In this document: positions 10,472 through 19,923 of the stretch, piece by piece
How the letters are laid out: each line of letters starts with the position of its first letter
How positions within the stretch are numbered: position 1 is the first letter of the stretch
From: Chondrosia reniformis
Lineage: Eukaryota; Porifera; Demospongiae; Chondrillida; Chondrillidae
Direction: 5' to 3'
Length of the DNA: 64,000 bases
Assembly: GCA_947172415.1 (NCBI GenBank)
Contig: OX359194.1
Location: forward strand, 7,326,401 to 7,390,400
The notes under the pieces: generated by a model
Databases searched by the model: none
What the model saw: only the letters and a program-made list of their open reading frames with translations
Told to the model about the DNA's origin: nothing
Translations under genes and position numbers: made by a program

Positions 10472-11371
10472 TCAATAAGGGTATCCAAAGTGAGGGAGCG
10501 AATACTTCACGCACACTGTGTCTTGAAGGATGCGATTTTCAGAGCAAAGTCCCCAATTTGGTTCATTAGACTCCTTGGTCACCTTTCTGAAGGACTTTAG
10601 AACACCTTCCATTGTGCGAAGTATCTTTCCTGTCAAGTTTCTTTCTCTACATTCAGACTGTGCTGTTTGTATGAGAGTTTCAGTAACCATGACAACTGGC
10701 TCAATAGTATCACATGACCCATTGCAGCTACATTCTCTCTTCAAAAACTATAAAAAATATGAAATATGCATATATATATACATTCATGTATTGCATTTTA
10801 CACAAATTGGTACGTATACGTATCAAGCCTAATAGCAACTTGTTACAGTTAGTCAAGCACTCACAAAATTAGTTTGATGCTCAAAACTGGCCATAATTCT
10901 TGGAATTATGTTAAGTCTGTCAAGTTCCCTCCTGGTGAACCTCTTACCATCCTCCCAGTTGACATCATTCTGGCTATCGTGCAAGCTTTTGGTGAGGAGA
11001 AAGTTGAGTTGCTTCAATTGACGCATGTGGTTAGCAAGGCAGAGCAAGTGACTTTCATTGCAGGAAGGTTGTTCCAGGTTTAGAGTGTTATCACAATTGG
11101 TTAGGTTGCCTAATCCAGGAATGCCTGCGATCCTAGGTAGAGCTCGAGACACCATGGTTGTATTTGGCTGTCCAAGAATTGTAAAATTAATAGTGATGGA
11201 AATAAATGTGGCTTCCAGATTTAAAGCCTTTTCATCATTGGTTCTAATCAAATGACAGCAATACTGTTCACTCTCCATCTCCAGTGGGTCCAAAGTATGA
11301 TTTGCTGGGAATGAGTTTGCAAGCATCACTGCACTTCCAATGGTCCAAACAAACGCTGCAACTGTAATCAT
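10472..11371 (-). CDS. Secreted Cys-containing protein, cluster member 2
   Basis: Exon 1 is 11371-10865 (507 nt) and exon 2 is 10747-10472, joined in phase 0 (TTT/GTGAGT donor, TTTATAG acceptor), about 260 residues. The N-terminus is a plausible signal peptide (MITVAAFVWTIGSAVMLANS). Mature features are a YCC pair near residue 37, several N-x-S/T sites, a helical stretch from about residue 100 (SHLLCLANHMRQLKQLNFLL) and, at the start of exon 2, FLKRECSCNGSC followed by a second helical stretch. The product is unknown. It is a close paralogue of the gene at 15015-15914: the second half of exon 1 and most of exon 2 are almost identical, while the first half of exon 1 and the C-terminal tail differ strongly. 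Confidence 0.8.
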
Positions 11372-11483
11372 TTTTCCTACAAGGCTTTACTTGGAAGGAT
11401 ATCAACTGGTACACTTTTTAGATGCTCAATGAGGTTTGCTCTCTCTTAGCAGAAATCCTAATGTCACAGCAGTTTAAGAAATG

Positions 11484-11493
11484 CTCTTAAATA
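11484..11493 (-). promoter_or_regulatory. TATA-like box of secreted gene 2
   Basis: On the minus strand the sequence reads TATTTAAGAG, 112 bp before the ATG at 11371. The spacing resembles that in the other three genes of the cluster. Confidence 0.5.
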
Positions 11494-13002
11494 CTTGCCA
11501 CTCATTAAACATTTCCATATACGCTATAGGTCAACTTAAAATCATCAATGCACAATGGACGCTGACATCATTTGATATTCAAAGTCTATTATATGCATAT
11601 ATTGCACTGGGGTTAACAAATTAAAGTTTTCAGATGCAATGGGATGCATAGACCTACAGTATATAGTGTGTATGATGTAATGCGAGGTGAACTTTGTAGA
11701 TCAGAGCACCAGGTAATGGACAGCACTACCATTTCTGTATATAGATCAAGTGTAATATAATATTGGAACATTTACTATAGGTATTATGATAAGGCTATTA
11801 TGTAAAACATTTTGCCTACAAGAATAACTTATTTAGCAATACACTAGCTTGACCCTGGCTCTTCAAAAAGCAAGCCTACATATATAGACACATTTTTATA
11901 TACTTACTGACTTCATCTAATTTGTATGCTTTCTTATTATTACAGCAGTATATATATATATACTGTACCATGCACGAAATACATGTATGTATATATAACA
12001 AATGTATACAATGACAATTAGTACTAATGAAAGAGCACATGCCAGGCTATGACTAGGCGTCACCCCCCAGGCCTTTCACCCAGGTACTGTAGCCCAACTA
12101 GCAGGGTGCATTAAGCCATTGGCACTTATGGCAAGACAGTCAAATGCAAGCACTGAGTGGACCAGAGATGTGCATTAGTTCAGTGGCTATAGGTTGTTTA
12201 TTTGATGTGAAGTTGTGGATGCAAAGAGTTTGTACATAATGATAGTACTAATATGCCAAAAGCATTCTCTATGATTTTAGTTGCCCATTACATCTCATCC
12301 TCTTTCTAGATCTTCCTCTGCATACATGGGACTTCCCCTATCTAGCTGTCCTTCCAATACAGTTCTCTCCACCCCATTCTTTTGTCACATGTAAATCAGT
12401 ACTTTGATTGACTTCTAATGTCAAACTACAATTAAACTTATATCACAAACAAAAAAGTGAGCCATTTGTCTATTTCAAGGAAGTATACAATATTTTATGT
12501 CACTGCATGAACTAAAGATCCAGCTTAAACACCTTTTCCTTGAAATGAAGTTTTTTATTAGTAATGAGAATCACAGTGATGTTATATTTGAAATATGTGT
12601 CTTGAAAAATTGTACACTTTTATATTATGACTATATATTGGCTACATAATTGTTAAAAAGAGATATTAAGAATATTCTTATCATTAAATGTGTAATTTTG
12701 GGAAATGCTACATGTAATGGAATAGGTATGTTGTCTACATACCATTAAGTCAGACAGTTGGTGCAAGGCAGACAGTGGCACTTGAAGACATTCTATAGCT
12801 CCTATAAAATAACTTCAGAAATTTGAACTATGTAGAACTATATAACAATGTTATGGCTTCCGCAGCATGTATTTATATAAACAAAGTGACAGCGTTATGA
12901 GTTCATTTGATAAAGATTTTACACCAAACTTTAAATATTAACCCAACAACTTAACATCCAGATTCTGAGGTTTTCTTGATTTGGAACACATACTTGTATA
13001 CG

Positions 13003-13008
<6 letters not shown>

Positions 13009-13055
<47 letters not shown>

Positions 13056-13078
13056 TAATAATTATTATTATTATTATA

Positions 13079-13115
<37 letters not shown>

Positions 13116-13127
13116 TATTGATTGATT
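13009..13127. repeat. AAT/ATT microsatellite, self-complementary
   Basis: A run of AAT units is followed by a run of ATT units, so the two halves can pair as one long hairpin. It directly adjoins the repeat copy that starts near 13119. Confidence 0.85.
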
Positions 13128-13440
13128 GATTGATTTGAGTGCACCGTGTGCAGTTGCACACTAGGGCTATATCGTGCCCCATGTAGCACTATACACAACC
13201 AAAATTGGATAGATAAACCTCAGGTCTATACAATGTTCTGATTATATGTTGCATTATATATACACCACAGTTGCAGTTGCTATATATCTTCATGCGACTA
13301 GTCTCCTTATGTAGCCCTATACCAACTTTGTGTTCTCTCCATTCTCCAATAGTTGTAGTGCCATAGTGATTCCAATTCAACCAAAAGCCCTTCAGAGCCA
13401 TTTAGCTCAAACCACCATAGTATATTTACCATTCCTCCTT
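13119..13440 (-). repeat. Repeat family B copy (SINE-like)
   Basis: It shares ordered blocks with 18778-19080: GTGCAGTTGCA, ACTAGGGCTATAT, GTGCCATAGTGATTCCA and TTTACC. Both copies have a TTATTATTATTG run at the same end, like the simple-repeat tail of a reverse-oriented retroelement. No coding capacity was seen. SINE-like status is inference. Confidence 0.6.
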
Positions 13441-14250
13441 TTAAAACTTCTCTCGACTCGACGATATATATACTACGGTAAGTTTGTTTATAGTACATAT
13501 GTATACACAATGCTTCCTAGATTTTTAGTTCTACGTAGGTATGCACATATAAAGTTATAAATACAGTGTTTACAATTTATTGTTTACATGCTTTAAAGGT
13601 TATTTGTTGATGACTTTATAGTGACCATAGTATAGTGAACAATGCATTAAGTTTTGAGGCAAGCAATGAAATCACCTACCTGTTTGTGAATATGGATGCT
13701 TTGTAAACAATGATCTATTACAACATCTGGCCAAGTAAATATCTTCAGTTATAAATATATACCATGATAATTAAAAATAGACCTGACACATGGCAGTAAT
13801 TATATAATTTATAGACTTAGCTCATATTTATCTTTAGACATTTATTGTAATTTTGGTATATGATCTAGCAATCAGGTCATCTGTGGTATATAAATATAGT
13901 AACAGATCTACGCATACAAGTACATATACATATATTACAGTATATGCAAATCTATTATGTCTTTATCAATGGCCATTACATAATACTCAAAGCGGGCATG
14001 TGCAATGCAGTAAATTAGGCTATAGTGATAACAAAGTATAGATATAGCATGTTGTGTTACATATATACAGTATATAAGAATGGTATATTTACATGCATAT
14101 AGTATACAAGGTGTTATAACGAGTATGCGTAAAAGATTCTTATGGTATAAATACATACATATGTACTGTAGTAATTATATACGTAGTTCATATGTGAATG
14201 CTGTAAAGTGTAATATACGTATATGTATATATGTATATTTGAATATTGTT

Positions 14251-14997
14251 TAGGATTTCAAAATACAATACATTGTACCTAAAAGCGCTGAAGCATACGC
14301 AGTACATACCTCTGACAATGTATATGTAGGTATTGTGTAATCATATTCCCAAATTATGACATCATATACATACTGCCTTCCATAATTGGTGGTATGATGA
14401 TATCATATGTCTACTGTATATACACAATAAAAGTTGTGTCTGACTATATCATTCTAATAATAGTTTTAAAGTACATTTATAAATAAATTATATACATATA
14501 TACACACTATATTTAAACAGTCCGCTAACAAATGTTTATAATTATAAGTGGAAATATGTAGATTCTGTTTGATCAAGGTTTGCATATGACTATGTTCCTT
14601 CCAATAGCTAGGATTTAGGATTTCAAAATACAATACATTGTACCTAAAAGCGCTGAAGCATACGCAGTACATACCTCTGACAATGTATATGTAGGTATTG
14701 TGTAATCATATTCCCAAATTATGACATCATATACATACTGCCTTCCATAATTGGTGGTATGATGATATCATATGTCTACTGTATTATACACAATAAAAGT
14801 TGTGTCTGACTATACGTATATCTTTCATATAATATCATTCTAATAATAGTTTTAAAGTACATTTATAAATAAATTATATACATAAATACACACTATATTT
14901 AAACAGTCCGCTAACAAATGTTTATAATTATAAGTGGAAATACGTAGATTCTGTTTGATCAAGGTTTGCATATGACTATGTTCCTTCCAATAGCTAG
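14251..14997. repeat. Direct tandem duplication, period 365 bp
   Basis: The block starting TAGGATTTCAAAATACAATA at 14251 starts again at 14616 and is near-identical through CTTCCAATAGCTA. The second copy has about 17 extra bases. It lies just downstream (3') of secreted gene 3 on the minus strand. Confidence 0.85.
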
Positions 14998-15014
14998 TCA
15001 TACAGATAGATATT

Positions 15015-15914
15015 CTACATGCAGGTTATTGGATCGGATGAGAAGTTGGGACAAACATTTTTCAGGAAGATACTGATTTCAGTACAGAACTCCCAATTTG
15101 GTTCGTTAGACTCCCTAGTCACTTTTCTGAAGGACTTTAGAACACCTTCCATTGTGCGAAGTATCTTTCCTGTCAAGTTTCTTTCTCTACATTCAGACTG
15201 TGCTGTTTGTATGGGAGTTTCACTAACCATGACAACTGGCTCAATAGCATCACATGACCCATTGCAGCTACATTCTCTCTTTAAAAACTATAAATGCAGA
15301 AAGTAAACCACTAAGGTTATATTTATCACATATACGTATACATAGTTTGAAAGCATACTTATTATTATTATATATATATGTGCATTATGTGTTTATATAT
15401 AACTCACAAAATTAAATTTATGCTCAAAGCTGGCCATAATTCTTGGAATTATGTTAAGTCTGTCAAGTTCCCTCCTGGTGAACCTCTTACCATCCTCCCA
15501 GTTGACATCATTCTGGCTATCATGCAAGCTTTTGGTGAGGAGAAAGTTGAGTTGCTTCAATTGGCGCATGTGGTTAGCAAGGCAAAGCAAGTGACTTTCA
15601 TTGCAGGAAGGTTGTTCCAGGTTTAGAGTGTTATCACAATTGGCTAGGTTGCCTAATCCAGGAATAACAGCAGTTTTCTTATTAAGCGGAAATGCTCTGG
15701 TTAGCGGCTCAAACGTCATTTGATGGATAATGAAAGACATAAACTTGGCTTCTTTATTTAAAGTCTTTTCATCTTTACTTTTGATTTCAGGACAGCAATT
15801 CCAAATTGGGTTATAAATCTCCCTAGTGCTATTTTTCGGAATTCGTAGTGCAACTGTTGTCACAAGCAGAAAACCAGCTACGATTAATCCGACAATAATA
15901 ATGCTTCTAACCAT
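15015..15914 (-). CDS. Secreted Cys-containing protein, cluster member 3
   Basis: Exon 1 is 15914-15408 (507 nt, the same length as in member 2) and exon 2 is 15287-15015, joined in phase 0, about 259 residues. The ATG at 15914 is chosen because the open frame further upstream runs through the TATA box (15997-16004) and has no ATG. The N-terminus MVRSIIIVGLIVAGFLLVTT is a signal peptide or signal anchor. An NCC pair is near residue 40. The segment from IPGLGNL to the exon end and most of exon 2 (KRECSCNGSC onward) are nearly identical to member 2. The N-terminal half and the last 20 residues are not. Function is unknown; the pattern suggests recent gene conversion or a diversifying N-terminal half. 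Confidence 0.8.
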
Positions 15915-15996
15915 TCTGTTATTACACTGTGGGGCATATAATTGTAATTCTTGTTTTTGCTTCCAATCAACCACTGCAGGATTCCATTTCAACCTA

Positions 15997-16004
15997 CTTT
16001 TATA
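15997..16004 (-). promoter_or_regulatory. TATA box of secreted gene 3
   Basis: On the minus strand the sequence reads TATAAAAG, ending 82 bp before the chosen ATG at 15914. It rules out the longer upstream frame as coding. Confidence 0.65.
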
Positions 16005-16029
16005 CACTTCAATTCAGAACCAACTATAG

Positions 16030-17183
16030 TGATTGCTAATCATATATTGCTTTGATAAACATAAGTTCCAATATTCCTTCAAACCTTGATTGCCACTGGA
16101 ATATCTGTATGGCATTACATGCAGATAGCTGGTTACTGTTGGTGACATCATGGTAATTAACTATGTCATTGTATAATATACATGTGCGGCCCTTGTATGG
16201 ATTGTATTTGTATAAGCATACACTCATTACATCACTTGGGGTGTTTGATATGCATACATACAAATGTATAATATACATACTGGAAGAATACAAGTTGGCA
16301 TGTAATAAATATACATATATATATATACAATATATATTATGCAGTTGTATAGACTATATACTGTATATATAAAATATGAAATTTATATGGATATACACTG
16401 TATACATATATATAGAGTGCTAATTAATAGAAGAGATGCCATCACAAAATTAAAGGGATTATTTGTTGCAATCATCTAGAGATTTAAAAGAGCATCAGCA
16501 ACACAGTTTCTATCAATATAATTTGGCAATGAGCATTTCAATCTTGAGGTCTTTGTCATTAATTCATTACTGATGAAGACCTCCGGGTCAAAACGCGTTC
16601 AAATTGATAAGTATACATTACAGGGGTTTACACATTGAATACATAAACTAAACTAAAATGACATAGCACATAAATGGAACATCTTTTACGTATCTTACAC
16701 CTTCTTGTAGAGTCATATAGTGTGTGCGAGTTTAAAGCATTGCATGTGGTATACACATACAGATAAAAAATCTTATCAGAATGAAATGCATGAAGATTAG
16801 AAGTGGTATGAATATACTCATATAATGTCACATTCCAAATTAAGTATATGCTATGCAATAATATAACTTTGGGAAATGAGATTATATTTTAGAAACTGGG
16901 GACATCCAGATGATACTTCTAAGGTATAGGTGCTAGATACAGCCTGGCATGGAAAACCTTTCAAGTCCTCTGAAATAAAACAGGAAATCACTTGTAATAC
17001 CTCATTCTATTTTTAAATATAAATATATATATATATATACAATTCTTTGCTATATATAGTAAAAAACATAATTGATTATATATGCACATAGTTCGGGGTA
17101 CGTATATATATATATATATATGTAAGGTAAAGAGAATCAATTAAAATCCAATATTTTCAGAATGTGACAGAGTTCAATTGATT
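16030..17183. other. Intergenic region, nothing recognised
   Basis: AT-rich sequence with short TATATA tracts between secreted genes 3 and 4. Only small chance frames were seen. Confidence 0.6.
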
Positions 17184-18197
17184 TCATTTCTTGCAATATT
17201 CACAAAAAGAATTTGGTAGCGTGTTGATAGTGTTGCATATATCAAGTGTTACACTTTGAATCGGTTGTGTTACAGTTAGTCTTGCAATTGCAGATGTTAA
17301 GTTTGGTTCCAGCACGTGAGATATTATTCTTTTGATTATTTCATTCAAAAGAGTAGATTCAGCACAAGTGGGATTTGTCAGTCCGGGTAATTCTAGATCT
17401 CCAATTGGAATTGCTAGCTGAGAACTAGGAGCGCAATCAGGATCACTGTCATTACAATCACACTTGTTCTGGATTAACTGTATGTATAAAGAAATTAAAC
17501 ATATTCATTGTTTTGGAGATTTTCTGGATAACCAAGACATAGGCATATATATATACAATGTATTTTCTTTTATGTATACTTAAAACACACAGTATATATA
17601 CAATATCTAACATTTTTCACTACTACACGTACGTATGTACATAAAAGTATATATATACGTATATACATAGGGTACATGCAGATGCATCTTACTTACATAT
17701 GATTCCATATTAAATAGCAGGCTATTTAACAGTGAGCCAACAGCAAAGTATTCTACCCCGCTGTAATTACTTTTGCCATGCATCTCCATATGTATCCACA
17801 TCCTTTGCATTACAGTTTGGTACATGGTATTAAGCTCTTTCAAAAAGGGATATCTTGTTGCTACATAGCCTAACAGACTGCCTTTAAACTTAGTTGGTGA
17901 TTGCCCTTGCTGAAAACAGCAGATGGATGGTTTTATGGTACAATTGTGAGTGATATATGGTTGATAATTGTTTAGTTTTTCTAATTTAATATAGTCAAAG
18001 AGTTTTGAAGCTGCATGCTTCAAGTGATTTTGCTTGTTTGCAGTACTAGTTGCATTAAAATGACACCACCACGACTGATCATTGGTATTGTTGTCATACA
18101 ACACTGCTCTCCCGTAGCAGGAATGCAAGAGGCTCCCTGACGTGATAGCTAGTAAAATCCAACAGTTAATAATTGTAGGAGAACAACTACTAGTCAT
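17184..18197 (-). CDS. Secreted Cys-containing protein, cluster member 4
   Basis: Exon 1 is 18197-17697 (501 nt) and exon 2 is 17477-17184, joined in phase 0 (TAT/GTAAGT donor, ATACAG acceptor), about 264 residues. The start is the first ATG after the TATA box at 18291-18301. A hydrophobic signal stretch (CWILLAITSGSLLHSC) spans about residues 12-27. Exon 1 has WWC, HNC and CC positions with several N-x-S/T sites and a long helical segment. Exon 2 begins LIQNKCDCNDSDPDC, the same position and pattern as in members 1-3, then a helical segment and a Cys-rich end (FCEYCKK). Sequence identity to the others is low, so kinship rests on architecture, intron phase and Cys-x-Cys placement. Function is unknown. 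Confidence 0.75.
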
Positions 18198-18290
18198 TCC
18201 TGTTGCTTTTTCTTGACAAGAAGATGTTAAAATCACTAAAGGTTCTGAGCTTTGACGATGTGTGTTTAATGAATATGTTTTTTCACTCTG

Positions 18291-18301
18291 CCCTTTTTAT
18301 A
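18291..18301 (-). promoter_or_regulatory. TATA box of secreted gene 4
   Basis: On the minus strand the sequence reads TATAAAAAGGG, about 95 bp before the ATG at 18197. Confidence 0.65.
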
Positions 18302-18659
18302 GTATTAGAAACAGTTGTGATCTTGCCTGGTTTTTATTGCTTGAGTAATCTACAACAACTTTAATTGTCCTAGAGACATAGTTTAAATATGAACAAAGAT
18401 ACCTTCTATATATGTCAAGGGATATACCTATGAGTTAATTGAAAGGTATAAGTTGAATTAATTGAAAGGCTTAAATTAAAAAAATTACTTTGCAGTAGAC
18501 AGTCACTGGACTAAACTGCAAAGGTATACTGTTTAATTATCAGAAAGGATCAAGGACAGCTGCAGCATATATACATACTATATACTAAGATAACAATATC
18601 CCAAGTGCCACAGGCTACAATACATGCTGCATGTGGATAGTTCATGTGTCCTACTGTAC

Positions 18660-18760
18660 AAATCTAATTCATGGGATTTGCATGGAATGGAATCAAGGAC
18701 TCAGATAAAGAAGAAGACAAAAATTCCCAGGGTCACTGATTAATGGTGGCATTCCCTATA
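18660..18760 (+). repeat. Dispersed repeat family A, partial copy
   Basis: It shares GGACTCAGATAAAGAAGAAGAC, ATTCCCAGGGTCACTGAT and GGTGGCATTCCC-type blocks with the full copies at 8281 and 54325. Confidence 0.55.
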
Positions 18761-18777
18761 TATTATTATTATTATTA

Positions 18778-19080
18778 TTGATTTAAGTGCCTCATGTGCA
18801 GTTGCATACTAGGGCTATATCTTGCCCAATGCAGCACTATATACAATAAACATTGACACCAGTATATGCATATACACACAGAAACAGTTCTGATTATCAC
18901 CCCATACAACAGACAGTTATAATGTCTGTCTATACATCTTCCTCTTAGTCCACTACGTAGCCCCAAACCAGCTCTTTAATCTTTCCAGTCTCCAATAATC
19001 ATGGTGCCATAGTGATTCCACCTCCACCAATAACGTTTCTGAGCTGTTAAGCTCAAACTACCATATATATTTACCGTTAT
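18778..19080 (-). repeat. Repeat family B copy (SINE-like)
   Basis: Second copy of the element at 13119-13440, with the same TTATTATTATTG run at its left end and the same ordered blocks over about 300 bp. Confidence 0.6.
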
Positions 19081-19923
19081 ATACATATACTGTATGCCTT
19101 TACTCTAAAGTAGTGTAACATATGTTGAAAACTGATGTGTTAGATTATTTATGAATTATCCATGAATATAAAAAATTGAGTCTTGGAGATCTTCTGCATT
19201 GATTTTATTTCTTCTTCCATATATGTACACATAATAGTGCGCACGCAAATACCTACTTCATGAGTGCAGAGGAGAAATGATGTGTATACTACCATAAGAG
19301 AATAAGTAGGAAATATGTCCTGTCTGTCTATTGGTAGGAAATACATATTTCCTATGTCTACTGCCATTCTCACTTCTAACTTCATTTTTAAATTGTATAT
19401 GTACATAGAAGACATATGGCATGTAAACACTATATAAAGGTTAAATCTCAGTTCCAATTGTAGCATTCTTAAACAATTATCTAACTCACTCAGTACCTAC
19501 GTATGTTCACACTATGTACTCTATGTATAGAGAGAGAAATGAAATACAAATGTTCTCTACACCACTACTCTATGGTTAGCCTTATCATATTACTACTTTC
19601 AATATACATTCTACAGCTGTATTAGTCACTGCTGCAAGTACTGTCATCCCTACTTCTGACTTCATTTTTACTACTATTTGTAAAATATTGATTAATCACT
19701 GAGAGATATTATGCCTTGTAAAATATTGTTTTCCAAGTTTTCCTTTACCTTCATCAGTCTTCATGCAAACATTAATATTTTGATGCTACGAATAGCCTAA
19801 AGCGCCTTCAGTATTTAACAGAATACAAAAATAAAGGAACTTTAAAGGAAAGCAAGATGTCATGTAATTTACAATGAAATTATTTTCTAAATAACCATAA
19901 AAAGCAGTTCTTTAACAGAGTTA

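Larger units (their letters stand above)
11494..15014. other. Intergenic region, no gene seen; repeats
   Basis: AT-rich, with many short ATG/TAT tracts. It includes a palindromic AAT/ATT microsatellite (13009-13127), a SINE-like repeat copy (13119-13440) and a direct tandem duplication (14251-14997) ending just before the stop codon of secreted gene 3. The Ile-run frame at 12931-13182 is only the microsatellite. Confidence 0.6.
18302..19923. other. Intergenic region, no gene seen; two repeat copies
   Basis: Between secreted gene 4 and the 3' end of SARAF, which both read leftward. It holds a partial family A repeat (about 18660-18760) and a family B repeat (18778-19080). The rest is AT-rich with no supported gene; part may be SARAF 3' UTR. 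Confidence 0.55.

Noticed and set aside
12931..13182. Poly-isoleucine frame
   Set aside because: Translation of the AAT/ATT microsatellite.
15915..16007. Upstream extension of secreted gene 3
   Set aside because: Starts at GTG and overlaps the TATA box; the ATG at 15914 gives a clean signal sequence.
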